NCBI GenBank assembly: GCA_031383555.1
Contig: JANMZR010000300.1
Location: 1-40,203 of the forward strand
Origin: JANMZR01 sp031383555
GTDB taxonomy: Bacteria; Bacteroidota; Bacteroidia; Cytophagales; Spirosomataceae
Reading direction: 5' to 3'
DNA: 40,203 nucleotides
The notes beneath the pieces were generated by a model that did no database searches, was not told the origin of the DNA, and was given only the letters and a program-made list of their open reading frames with translations. Every line of letters starts with the position of its first letter. Within the stretch, counting starts at the first letter, position 1. Positions 24,884 to 32,698 of the stretch are shown here, one piece after another. Position numbers and translations under genes: made by a program.

Positions 24884-25222
24884 ATGGAAAATAAAGCAAA
24901 TAAACAACCCAAGTTGCACGTGCGTAAAGGTGATACTGTGATGGTGATAGCTGGAAATGCAAAAGGTAAGTCTGGTGTAATAAAGGAAATGCTTATCAAA
25001 AAAAGCAGAGTAATTGTGGACGGTGTCAATATGATGACCAAACACGTAAAACCGAATGCTCAAAACCCACAAGGAGGAATAGAAAAGTTGGAAGGCTCAA
25101 TACACATTTCAAATGTTATGGTTGTCGATCCTTCAACAGGCAAAGCTACCAAAACAGGTAGAAAATTAAATGAAAAAGGTAAGTTACAACGTTTTTCAAA
25201 AGAGTCTGGTAAGTTTATTTAA
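24884..25222 (+). CDS. rplX: 50S ribosomal protein L24 (uL24)
   Basis: A 112-residue L24 from the ATG at 24884; an in-frame TTG at 24857 would add nine unconserved residues and is not preferred. The KOW motif 'VRKGDTVMVIAGNAKGKSGV' and 'IVDGVNMMTKHVKPNAQNPQ' are typical. L24 starts folding of the 5' domain of 23S rRNA. Confidence 0.96.
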   Translation: MENKANKQPKLHVRKGDTVMVIAGNAKGKSGVIKEMLIKKSRVIVDGVNMMTKHVKPNAQNPQGGIEKLEGSIHISNVMVVDPSTGKATKTGRKLNEKGKLQRFSKESGKFI

Positions 25223-25285
25223 ATACGAATTATCAGAAAAACATAGATTTATATTGAGGAAAAAAGTCCTCTAAATTATATAAAA

Positions 25286-25837
25286 ATGGCAACTCCAAGA
25301 TTAAAAGAAAAATTTCTAAAGGAAATTACTCCAGAACTAAAAGCAAAGTATGAGTATAGTTCTGTAATGCAAGTACCTAAAATTACCAAAATTGTTATAA
25401 ACAAAGGTGTTGGTGCAGCAGTAGCGGATAAAAAATTAGTAGATACTGCAGTTGATGAGACAACGACAATAGCTGGTCAAAAGGCTGTTGCAACTATTTC
25501 AAAGAAAGCAATTTCAAACTTTAAATTGCGTGAAAACATGCCTATTGGAGTAAAAGTAACGCTTCGTGGAGATAGAATGTTTGAATTCATGGATAGATTT
25601 ACCACAGTAGCTTTACCCCGAGTTCGTGACTTCAAAGGAGTTTCTGACAAAGGATTTGACGGCAGAGGAAATTATACATTAGGTATTAAAGAGCAAATTA
25701 TATTTCCTGAAATTTCGATTGATAAAATTCAAAAAATATCAGGTTATGATATCACTTTTGTAACTACAGCATCAACTGACGAAGAAGCACTATCGTTATT
25801 GAAAGCAATGGGAATGCCTTTTGCAAATCAAAAATAG
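25286..25837 (+). CDS. rplE: 50S ribosomal protein L5 (uL5)
   Basis: A 183-residue L5. Signatures are 'VMQVPKITKIVINKGVG', 'AISNFKLRENMPIGVKVTLR' and 'FPEISIDKIQKISGYDITFV'. L5 binds 5S rRNA in the central protuberance and contacts P-site tRNA and S13. Normal length. Confidence 0.98.
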   Translation: MATPRLKEKFLKEITPELKAKYEYSSVMQVPKITKIVINKGVGAAVADKKLVDTAVDETTTIAGQKAVATISKKAISNFKLRENMPIGVKVTLRGDRMFEFMDRFTTVALPRVRDFKGVSDKGFDGRGNYTLGIKEQIIFPEISIDKIQKISGYDITFVTTASTDEEALSLLKAMGMPFANQK

Positions 25838-25921
25838 TATATTGACGTAAAAATTAATAAACTTTATTGATAAACAAATTTAAGAAAAAATAAAAATTAA
25901 ATAATTAGATTCTAAACATCA

Positions 25922-26191
25922 ATGGCAAAAGAATCATTAAAAGCAAGACAGTTAAAAAAGGAAAAAACCGTAGCAAAATATGCAGTTAAAAGAGCAGCAT
26001 TGAAAGCAGCCGGCGACTACCTTGGTTTGGATAAACTTCCGAAAAACGCCTCACCAGTACGGTTGCACAATCGTTGCAAAATAACTGGCAGGCCAAGAGG
26101 TTATATGAGAAAGTTCGGTATATCTCGTGTACTATTCCGTGAAATGGCATCAGACGGTTTGATTCCAGGAATAACTAAATCAAGTTGGTAA
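25922..26191 (+). CDS. rpsN: 30S ribosomal protein S14 (uS14), zinc-free type
   Basis: An 89-residue S14 of the long, zinc-independent form: the C-terminal signature 'NRCKITGRPRGYMRKFGISR' keeps one Cys, not the CxxC pairs of the short zinc form. It assembles late in the 30S head. An internal promoter candidate follows the gene. Confidence 0.97.
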   Translation: MAKESLKARQLKKEKTVAKYAVKRAALKAAGDYLGLDKLPKNASPVRLHNRCKITGRPRGYMRKFGISRVLFREMASDGLIPGITKSSW

Positions 26192-26224
26192 TAATTTAAA
26201 TTTTTCTTTGTCAATACAATTTCG

Positions 26225-26250
26225 TAATTTTGCAAGCCTTTTTAAAAAGG
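26225..26250 (+). promoter_or_regulatory. Internal promoter candidate and palindrome before rpsH
   Basis: TAATTTTG (26225-26232) matches the -7 consensus, but the nearest upstream TTG (26208-26210) is only 14 bases away rather than 19-20. Right after it lies the perfect palindrome CCTTTTTAAAAAGG (26237-26250), covering the expected transcription start. This could be an internal promoter for the second half of the spc cluster. Confidence 0.35.
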
Positions 26251-26277
26251 GGTGCTTGTAGCAAATAATTTAGAGCA

Positions 26278-26673
26278 ATGACAGATCCAATAGCAGACTA
26301 CTTAACCCGATTGAGAAATGCCATAAAGGCACGCCATAGAATCGTTGAAATTCCTGCTTCAAACATAAAAAAGGAAATTACTAAGGTACTTTTCGATAAA
26401 GGTTATATTCAAAACTTTAAGTTTGAAGATGCAGCCGTACAAGGTACAATTAAGATAGCTCTTAAATACAATGCTGTTACAAAACAGTCAGCAATTGTAG
26501 CATTAGAGCGTATTTCAAAACCTGGTTTACGAAAATACAGAGGCTCAACAGAACTTCCTCGTGTTTTGAATGGACTTGGTATTGCAATACTATCTACATC
26601 AAAAGGAGTAATAACAGACAAAGAAGCCAAAGTACTAAATGTAGGGGGTGAAGTTTTGTGTTATATATATTAA
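26278..26673 (+). CDS. rpsH: 30S ribosomal protein S8 (uS8)
   Basis: A 131-residue S8. It begins 'TDPIADYLTRLRNAIKARHR' and ends 'ILSTSKGVITDKEAKVLNVG' plus 'GEVLCYIY', the conserved 16S-binding tail. In E. coli S8 represses the spc operon by binding mRNA near rplE; I did not identify a matching site. Confidence 0.98.
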   Translation: MTDPIADYLTRLRNAIKARHRIVEIPASNIKKEITKVLFDKGYIQNFKFEDAAVQGTIKIALKYNAVTKQSAIVALERISKPGLRKYRGSTELPRVLNGLGIAILSTSKGVITDKEAKVLNVGGEVLCYIY

Positions 26674-26717
26674 TAAGTTATAAGCTGAAAAGGGATTAAC
26701 CCACAATTTTAAGCAAA

Positions 26718-27275
26718 ATGTCAAGAATAGGTAAAAAAATAATCAATGTTCCCGCAGGTGTTACAGTTGATATAGCAAGTAATAATAATGTGACTGTAAA
26801 AGGTCCGAAGGGCACTCTATCACAATTAGTTGACCCTGACATTACCTTCACGCTGGAAGATGGTATATTAACCGCACAAAGACCAACAGAACAAAAAAGA
26901 CATAAAGCAATGCATGGTTTATACAGATCGTTAGTTGCGAATATGATAGAAGGCGTTAGCGTTGGCTACAAGCGTGACCTTGAAATAATAGGAGTTGGTT
27001 ATAAAGCAGTTAGTCAAGGCAATATACTTGAACTTAATTTAGGTTATTCTCACGCCATTTTTATGTCTATTCCTGAAGAATTGAAAATAACAACTTCAAT
27101 GGAAAAAGGTAAAAATCCAATGGTTTTTTTAGAAGGGATTGACAAGCAATTAATTGGTCAAATTTCAGCAAAAATAAAATCACTACGTAAAGTTGAGCCA
27201 TACAAAGGTAAAGGCATAAGGTTTGTTGGGGAGGTTGTTCGTAGAAAAGCTGGTAAAACATCAGGTAAGAAATAG
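26718..27275 (+). CDS. rplF: 50S ribosomal protein L6 (uL6)
   Basis: A 185-residue L6 made of two related alpha/beta domains. The C-terminal signature 'KVEPYKGKGIRFVGEVVRRK' (residues ~156-175) is intact. L6 lies near the sarcin-ricin loop, where translation GTPases bind. Confidence 0.98.
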   Translation: MSRIGKKIINVPAGVTVDIASNNNVTVKGPKGTLSQLVDPDITFTLEDGILTAQRPTEQKRHKAMHGLYRSLVANMIEGVSVGYKRDLEIIGVGYKAVSQGNILELNLGYSHAIFMSIPEELKITTSMEKGKNPMVFLEGIDKQLIGQISAKIKSLRKVEPYKGKGIRFVGEVVRRKAGKTSGKK

Positions 27276-27320
27276 AAATTAAAAATTTGAGGGTCGGAAA
27301 TCCTCTAAAATATAAAAAAA

Positions 27321-27668
27321 ATGGGAGTTAAGAAATTATCACGACAAGATAGAATTAAGAAAAGCATCAGAATGAAAATTTCTGGTACTTCCGAAAGGCC
27401 ACGACTTTCAGTTTATAGATCAAACACAGCTGTATATGCTCAACTGATTGACGATAGTAAGAGTACTACAATAGTTGCTTCTTATTCGAAGGAAACAGCT
27501 ATAAAAGGTAATAATGTAGAGGCTGCTACTGCAGTTGGTAAAATGTTAGCCGAAAAAGCAATCGCAGCTGGAATTTCAAAAGTAGTTTTCGACAGAAACG
27601 GTTACTTATACCATGGAAAAATCAAAGCAATAGCTGAAGGTGCACGTGAAGGTGGTTTAGTATTTTAA
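27321..27668 (+). CDS. rplR: 50S ribosomal protein L18 (uL18)
   Basis: A 115-residue L18. 'SERPRLSVYRSNTAVYAQLI' and 'KVVFDRNGYLYHGKIKAIAE' followed by 'GAREGGLVF' are typical. L18 binds 5S rRNA together with L5 and is needed to build the central protuberance. Confidence 0.98.
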   Translation: MGVKKLSRQDRIKKSIRMKISGTSERPRLSVYRSNTAVYAQLIDDSKSTTIVASYSKETAIKGNNVEAATAVGKMLAEKAIAAGISKVVFDRNGYLYHGKIKAIAEGAREGGLVF

Positions 27669-27753
27669 CAAACTGATAAAATATTAAATTATATTTCATC
27701 CATTTTTATTAATAAAATTTAGTTTTTGACAAAAGCAATAATCCATAAGGAAA

Positions 27754-28272
27754 ATGTCTAATATAAATGCAAAACCTTTGAAAGTAAACGAAGGCGAATT
27801 AAAAGAAAAAGTAGTAGCGATAAATAGAGTTGCCAAAGTAGTAAAAGGTGGTCGTAGGTTTAGTTTCTCTGCGATTGTTGTTGTTGGTGATGGGCAAGGT
27901 GTGGTTGGTTATGGTTTAGGTAAAGCTAATGAAGTTACAGACGCAATTACAAAAGGAATTGAAGATGCTAAAAAGAATTTATTTCAAATTGCTTTATTGA
28001 AGCGTACTATTCCACATGAGCAAATTGGTAGATATTCAGGTGGTTTTGTGTTAATTAAACCAGCGGCTCCAGGTACTGGAATTATTGCTGGAGGTGCCAT
28101 GCGTGCTGTCCTTGAAAGCGTTGGGGTACATGATATTCTTGCAAAATCAAAAGGATCTTCAAATCCACATAACGTAGTTAAGGCTACTGTTGATGCACTT
28201 TTAAGCTTGAGAAATCCGCATACAGTTGCATTCCAAAGGGGAGTTAATTTGAATAAAGTGTTTAATGGATAG
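27754..28272 (+). CDS. rpsE: 30S ribosomal protein S5 (uS5)
   Basis: A 172-residue S5. The N-terminal dsRNA-binding-like domain contains 'VAKVVKGGRRFSFSAIVVVG' and 'GQGVVGYGLGKANEVTDAI'. The C-terminal domain includes 'GGAMRAVLESVGVHDILAKS'. S5 affects fidelity and mRNA helicase activity; the loop around 'VKGGRRFSFS', where spectinomycin-resistance changes map in other bacteria, looks wild type. Confidence 0.98.
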   Translation: MSNINAKPLKVNEGELKEKVVAINRVAKVVKGGRRFSFSAIVVVGDGQGVVGYGLGKANEVTDAITKGIEDAKKNLFQIALLKRTIPHEQIGRYSGGFVLIKPAAPGTGIIAGGAMRAVLESVGVHDILAKSKGSSNPHNVVKATVDALLSLRNPHTVAFQRGVNLNKVFNG

Positions 28273-28339
28273 TCTTTAAACGACAACCTACACTTTCTCC
28301 GAATAACGTATTGTATTCCAGCATTCATAAAGAATTAAA

Positions 28340-28357
28340 ATGAGTTTTTTAACTCAT
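28340..28357 (+). promoter_or_regulatory. Small hairpin just upstream of rpmD
   Basis: ATGAGTT (28340-28346) and AACTCAT (28351-28357) form a 7-bp stem with a TTTT loop, ending 16 bases before the rpmD ATG. It could influence translation of L30. No T-run follows, so it is not a terminator. Confidence 0.4.
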
Positions 28358-28373
28358 ACAAATATAAAGAGCG

Positions 28374-28553
28374 ATGGCAAAAGTAAAAATTACACAAATT
28401 AAGAGTACAATAAAAAAGCCGCAAAATCAAAAAGACACCATACAGTCTCTAGGTTTAGGTAAAATAAATAGATCAGTTGAAAAAGAATTGAATCCTGCCA
28501 TTGAAGGCATGATTCGTGCAGTTCAACATCTTATTGTAGTAGAAAAAATTTAA
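28374..28553 (+). CDS. rpmD: 50S ribosomal protein L30 (uL30)
   Basis: A 59-residue protein starting 'AKVKITQIKSTIKKPQNQKD' and continuing 'TIQSLGLGKINRSVEKE' with a C-terminal 'GMIRAVQHLIVVEKI'. These match bacterial L30, and the size and the position between rpsE and rplO are canonical. L30 binds domain II and the 5S region of the large subunit. Confidence 0.95.
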   Translation: MAKVKITQIKSTIKKPQNQKDTIQSLGLGKINRSVEKELNPAIEGMIRAVQHLIVVEKI

Positions 28554-28600
28554 TATTAACAAGCGAGTTACCAAATCAGGTAGCGTTTAGCCATATAATT

Positions 28601-29050
28601 ATGATTCATTTAAGTTCATTAAAACCTGCTGAAGGTTCTACAAAAAACAATAAAAGAATTGGCCGTGGCCAAGGTTCAGGCCGTGGTGGTACTTCTACAA
28701 AAGGCCATAAAGGCGCTCAATCTCGTTCGGGTTACTCAGCCAAAAGAGGCTTTGAAGGAGGCCAAATGCCGTTGCAAAGACGTGTTCCAAAGTTTGGTTT
28801 CAAAAACATTAATCGTGTTGAATATAAGGGAATTAATTTAGACACAATACAGGTTTTAGTAGATAATACTAAAGCATCTGTGGTTGATTTTAACCTTTTA
28901 TTTGAACATGGGCTAGTTTCTAAAAGAGATTTAGTTAAAATTCTTAGTAGAGGTTCAATCAATGCTGCAATTGAAGTAAAGGCACACGGATTTTCTAAAG
29001 CAGCAATTGCAGCAATAGAAACAGCTGGGGGTAAAGCCATTGTAGCTTAA
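28601..29050 (+). CDS. rplO: 50S ribosomal protein L15 (uL15)
   Basis: A 149-residue L15. The long basic N-terminal extension threads into 23S rRNA and has the signature 'RIGRGQGSGRGGTSTKGHKG' (residues ~20-39) and 'GFEGGQMPLQRRVPKFGFKN'. A compact C-terminal domain ends 'GFSKAAIAAIETAGGKAIVA'. Normal length; followed by secY after 74 bases. Confidence 0.97.
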   Translation: MIHLSSLKPAEGSTKNNKRIGRGQGSGRGGTSTKGHKGAQSRSGYSAKRGFEGGQMPLQRRVPKFGFKNINRVEYKGINLDTIQVLVDNTKASVVDFNLLFEHGLVSKRDLVKILSRGSINAAIEVKAHGFSKAAIAAIETAGGKAIVA

Positions 29051-29124
29051 AAAATAAGAGCCTTTTACAAATTGACTTAGAATTTTGGTAGTCAGTTTTC
29101 ATAATTTTTTTATTAAAAGAAAAA

Positions 29125-30450
29125 ATGAACAAAATAATTACAACATTTAAAAATATATTTTCAATCGAAGAATTAAGGAATCGAATCCTAAATACTTTAT
29201 TGTTTATTACTATTTTTAGATTAGGCGCTCATGTTGTATTGCCGGGTGTTGATGCCTCAAAATTAACGAAAGACCAAGGTGGCTTGTTAGGTTTGCTGGA
29301 TATGTTTGTAGGTGGTGCTTTCAGTAATGCATCAATTTTTTCATTGGGTATCATGCCTTATATTTCTGCTTCTATTGCAATACAATTGCTTACAATTGCA
29401 TTACCTTATTTCCAGAAAATGCAAAAGGACGGCGAAGCGGGCAGAAGAAAACTTAATCAGATAACTAGAGTTCTTACAATTTTTGTAACGGCTGCTCAAG
29501 CGATATCTATACTTTCAACTAATGTTACCATACCAACAGAAGCATTACTTGTACCGAGAAGTTGGTTTGTACTATATGGAACGGTATTTTTAGTAGCAGG
29601 CACAATATTTTGTATGTGGTTAGGCGAGAAAATTACCGACAAAGGAATTGGAAATGGTATTTCGATGTTGATAATGATAGGTATAGTAGCTAGATTCCCT
29701 GGAGCCATTTTAAATGAGTTTACCACCAACGGATTATCCAAAGCATTGCTAAGCATTATAGAAATGGTTGCTTTGTATTTCATAATTATGTTTGCAGTAA
29801 TGCTCACACAAGCTATTAGAAGAGTACAAATTCAATATGCTAAGCAAGTTGTTGGCAATAAGGCAGTTGGGTCTGGTCAAAGACAATATTTACCTTTAAA
29901 GTTAAATACGCCTGGAGTAATGCCAATTATTTTTGCTCAGGCATTGATGTTTATACCATCGTCAGTAGCTCAATTTTTTGCTGAAAAAAGTGAAGTAGCA
30001 CAATCAATAGCGACTACATTTTCTGACTTTACATCATGGCAATATAATTTGTTGTATGCCATTTTAATTATTGTGTTTACATTCTTTTACACTGCTATTT
30101 CAATAAACCCAACTCAAATTGCAGATGATATGAAAAGAGGTGGAGGTTTTGTTCCTGGAATAAAGCCTGGAGCTGCTACATCAGAATATATCAGTAATAT
30201 TTTAGATAGAATAACTTTACCTGGAGCCATTATGTTAGCCATTGTGGCTATTTTACCAGGTATTGCAAGTTTGTTTGGCATTACAAGAGGGCTTTCTGCA
30301 TTTTTTGGAGGTACTTCCCTTTTAATTTTGGTTGGTGTTGTATTAGATACTTTACAACAAATTGAAAGTTATTTATTGATGCGTAGATACGAAGGTTTGA
30401 TGAAGTCGGGAAGAGTTAAAGGTAGAACTGAAGATTTAGTTAAAGCTTAG
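29125..30450 (+). CDS. secY: Preprotein translocase channel subunit SecY
   Basis: A 441-residue integral membrane protein with ten predicted transmembrane helices. TM1 and the plug region are near residues 20-70 ('TLLFITIFRLGAHVVLPGVD', 'GGAFSNASIFSLGIMPYISA'). The large cytoplasmic loops that bind ribosomes and SecA include 'RVQIQYAKQVVGNKAVGSGQ' and 'MKRGGGFVPGIKPGAATSEY'. It forms the protein-conducting channel with SecE, which is also in the window. The stop overlaps the ribosome-binding site of map. Confidence 0.98.
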   Translation: MNKIITTFKNIFSIEELRNRILNTLLFITIFRLGAHVVLPGVDASKLTKDQGGLLGLLDMFVGGAFSNASIFSLGIMPYISASIAIQLLTIALPYFQKMQKDGEAGRRKLNQITRVLTIFVTAAQAISILSTNVTIPTEALLVPRSWFVLYGTVFLVAGTIFCMWLGEKITDKGIGNGISMLIMIGIVARFPGAILNEFTTNGLSKALLSIIEMVALYFIIMFAVMLTQAIRRVQIQYAKQVVGNKAVGSGQRQYLPLKLNTPGVMPIIFAQALMFIPSSVAQFFAEKSEVAQSIATTFSDFTSWQYNLLYAILIIVFTFFYTAISINPTQIADDMKRGGGFVPGIKPGAATSEYISNILDRITLPGAIMLAIVAILPGIASLFGITRGLSAFFGGTSLLILVGVVLDTLQQIESYLLMRRYEGLMKSGRVKGRTEDLVKA

Positions 30451-30453
30451 GAG
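30449..30453 (+). promoter_or_regulatory. Shine-Dalgarno-like AGGAG before map
   Basis: AGGAG ends 6 bases before the map ATG and overlaps the secY stop codon. This is unusual in the window, where almost all starts are preceded by A-rich sequence. It suggests ribosomes finishing secY re-initiate on map. Confidence 0.55.
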
Positions 30454-30459
30454 AATTAG

Positions 30460-31263
30460 ATGGTTTATTTTAAAACCGATGCTGAGATTGCGATAATTAA
30501 GCAAAATGGAATATTGCTTGGAAAGACACATGCAGAAGTAGCCAAGTTAATTAGGCCAGGTGTAACAACCAACGAATTAAATAAAATAGCCGAAGAGTAT
30601 TTATTTGACCATAAAGCACATCCATCTTTCAAAGGTTATGTGGTAAGTGGTAAAAAGTTTCCGGGTGCGTTGTGTATATCAGTTAATGATGTAGTTGTAC
30701 ATGGATTACCAAGTGAGTACCAACTAAAAGATGGTGATATAGTTTCAATTGATTGTGGAGTTTATTTGAATGGTTTTCATGCCGATAGTGCTTATACATA
30801 TGCAGTCGGGGAGATTAAGGATGAAATAAAGGCACTATTAAAAACCACAAAAGAATCACTTTATTTAGGCATTAACAATGCTGTTGACGGAAAAAGGGTG
30901 GGTGATGTGAGTTTTGAAGTACAAAATTATTGTGAAAGAAAAGGTTACTCAATTGTAAGAGAGTTAGTAGGGCATGGAGTAGGTCGAAATTTACATGAAG
31001 ATCCAGAAGTTCCCAATTATGGCAAAAGAGGAGCAGGACCTAAATTGAAAGAAGGGATGGTAATGGCAATAGAGCCAATGGTAAACTTAGGTACAAAGCA
31101 TGTAAAACAAGGAGGAGATGGCTGGACAATACGAACAAAAGATGGTAAAGCATCAGCGCATTTTGAACATACCGTTGCAGTAAGAAAAGGAAAAGCAGAA
31201 GTACTTACAACTTTTGAATATATAGAAGAAGTACTAAAAGAAGGCAACTTCGCCTTAGCTTAG
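30460..31263 (+). CDS. map: Type I methionine aminopeptidase
   Basis: A 267-residue enzyme that removes the N-terminal Met from new proteins. The pita-bread fold's metal ligands are all visible: Asp in 'SIDCGVYLNGFHADSAYTYA' (two Asp), His in 'ELVGHGVGRNLHED', Glu in 'MAIEPMVNLG' and Glu in 'SAHFEHTVAV'. The substrate His is in 'DVVVHGLPS'. It has no N-terminal zinc-finger extension. It is coupled to secY and followed by infA, the usual order. Confidence 0.97.
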   Translation: MVYFKTDAEIAIIKQNGILLGKTHAEVAKLIRPGVTTNELNKIAEEYLFDHKAHPSFKGYVVSGKKFPGALCISVNDVVVHGLPSEYQLKDGDIVSIDCGVYLNGFHADSAYTYAVGEIKDEIKALLKTTKESLYLGINNAVDGKRVGDVSFEVQNYCERKGYSIVRELVGHGVGRNLHEDPEVPNYGKRGAGPKLKEGMVMAIEPMVNLGTKHVKQGGDGWTIRTKDGKASAHFEHTVAVRKGKAEVLTTFEYIEEVLKEGNFALA

Positions 31264-31283
31264 GTTAAATACAAACAACAAAT

Positions 31284-31502
31284 ATGGCGAAACAGTCATC
31301 AATTGAAGTAGATGGTATTATTCTTGAAGCATTGTCAAATGCAATGTTTAGAGTTGAACTAGAAAATAAGCATGAAGTTATTGCTCATATCTCAGGAAAA
31401 ATGAGAATGAATTACATCAAAATTTTGCCTGGAGATAAAGTAAAGTTGGAGATGTCGCCATATGATTTATCAAAGGCTAGAATAGTTTACCGATACAAAT
31501 AG
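31284..31502 (+). CDS. infA: Translation initiation factor IF-1
   Basis: A 72-residue S1-type OB-fold protein, the exact usual length. 'SIEVDGIILEALSNAMFRVE' and 'ISGKMRMNYIKILPGDKVKL' are typical. IF-1 occupies the 30S A site during initiation. It lies between map and rpmJ, its canonical position. Confidence 0.98.
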   Translation: MAKQSSIEVDGIILEALSNAMFRVELENKHEVIAHISGKMRMNYIKILPGDKVKLEMSPYDLSKARIVYRYK

Positions 31503-31641
31503 TAAAAATTGGTTGATTTAGGTCTAGATTGCTAATGTTGAATTTTGAATAAAAACAAAGTTAGAAATTAAGTAAACGACAAATTTTCAATATTTTACTA
31601 GTTTGTCTAAAAAGCGTATATAATATAAATATATAATTACA

Positions 31642-31758
31642 ATGAAAGTAAAAGCATCTATTAAAAAGCGTAGTGCTGATTGCAAGATTATCCGTCGACA
31701 CGGCAAGTTGTTTATTATAAACAAGAAGAATCCTAAGTTTAAACAAAGACAAGGTTAA
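31642..31758 (+). CDS. rpmJ: 50S ribosomal protein L36 (bL36), zinc-free type
   Basis: A 38-residue protein: 'MKVKASIKKRSADCKIIRRH' followed by 'GKLFIINKKNPKFKQRQG'. The C-terminal KxxPKxKQRQG is diagnostic of L36. Only one Cys remains of the usual CxxC...C...H zinc ribbon, so this is the zinc-independent (C-minus) form common in Bacteroidota. rpsM starts 5 bases downstream. Confidence 0.96.
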   Translation: MKVKASIKKRSADCKIIRRHGKLFIINKKNPKFKQRQG

Positions 31759-31763
31759 TCCAT

Positions 31764-32141
31764 ATGGCACGTATAGCAGGGGTTGATATACCCGACAAAA
31801 AAAGAGGTGAAATAGCCCTTACATATATCTACGGTATTGGTCGTAGTACTTCACAAAAAATCCTTAAAAAGGCTGAAATTTCTTTAGATAAGAAGGCAGG
31901 TGAATGGAATGACGCTGAATCGAGTATGATTCGTTCTATTATTGGAACAGAATTTAAGGTTGAGGGTGCATTACGTTCTGAGGTTCAGCTGAGCATCAAA
32001 CGACTTATGGATATTGGTTGCTACCGTGGTTTACGACATCGTAAAGGACTTCCATTGAGAGGTCAGCGTACAAAAAACAACTCACGTACCAGAAAAGGTA
32101 AGCGTAAGACAGTAGCAAATAAGAAAAAAGCGACTAAATAG
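31764..32141 (+). CDS. rpsM: 30S ribosomal protein S13 (uS13)
   Basis: A 125-residue S13. The helix-two-turn-helix start 'RIAGVDIPDKKRGEIALTYI' plus 'YGIGRSTSQKIL' is typical. The signature 'YRGLRHRKGLPLRGQRTKNN' (residues ~90-109) and a basic tail, which reaches the P-site tRNA, follow. It bridges to L5 in the 50S subunit. Confidence 0.98.
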   Translation: MARIAGVDIPDKKRGEIALTYIYGIGRSTSQKILKKAEISLDKKAGEWNDAESSMIRSIIGTEFKVEGALRSEVQLSIKRLMDIGCYRGLRHRKGLPLRGQRTKNNSRTRKGKRKTVANKKKATK

Positions 32142-32160
32142 AATATAATATTTCCATAAA

Positions 32161-32556
32161 ATGGCACAAGCAAAAAGAAAAGATAAAGCCAAGAAAAGGG
32201 TAGTGGTTGTTGAGTCTGTCGGACAGGTTCATATAAAAGCATCTTTTAATAACATTATTATTTCAATTACCAATAATGCTGGTCAAGTAATATCTTGGGC
32301 CTCAGCAGGTAAAATGGGATTTAAAGGCTCAAAGAAAAATACACCATATGCCGCTCAAACTGCAGCCACAAACTGTGGTCAGTTGGCACATGAATTGGGA
32401 ATGCGCAAAGCGGAAGTTTTTGTGAAGGGACCTGGCTCTGGTCGTGAGTCGGCAATCCGTACAATTCAAAACTGCGGAATTGAAGTAGTATCAATAAAAG
32501 ATATTACTCCACTACCACACAATGGATGTCGCCCACCAAAGCGTAGAAGAGTATAA
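32161..32556 (+). CDS. rpsK: 30S ribosomal protein S11 (uS11)
   Basis: A 131-residue S11. 'GQVHIKASFNNIIISITNNA' and the C-terminal 'IKDITPLPHNGCRPPKRRRV' are diagnostic. S11 helps shape the 30S platform where mRNA leaves, near the anti-Shine-Dalgarno region. A 142-base gap with several hairpins separates it from rpsD. Confidence 0.98.
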   Translation: MAQAKRKDKAKKRVVVVESVGQVHIKASFNNIIISITNNAGQVISWASAGKMGFKGSKKNTPYAAQTAATNCGQLAHELGMRKAEVFVKGPGSGRESAIRTIQNCGIEVVSIKDITPLPHNGCRPPKRRRV

Positions 32557-32564
32557 AGTAATAA

Positions 32565-32675
32565 GATTTTGTAATAACAAAATCATAAAACAGGAATCCG
32601 ATTAGTAATTATCGCTCCTTGTTATATTTTTTAATTAGGTAATTACTTTGTCGAATAGATATATAATTTATTCGA
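32565..32675 (+). promoter_or_regulatory. Three successive hairpins in the rpsK-rpsD gap
   Basis: Stem 1 is GATTTTGT (32565-32572) with ACAAAATC (32577-32584). Stem 2 is AACAGGA (32589-32595) with TCCTTGTT (32616-32623, one bulge), followed by ATATTTTTT, and resembles a weak terminator. Stem 3 is TCGAATA (32651-32657) with TATTCGA (32669-32675), ending 24 bases before the rpsD ATG. S4 is a classic repressor of its own operon in E. coli, so an S4-responsive attenuator here is possible but unproven. Confidence 0.5.
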
Positions 32676-32698
32676 GCAAAATTAAATTTAAATTTTAA

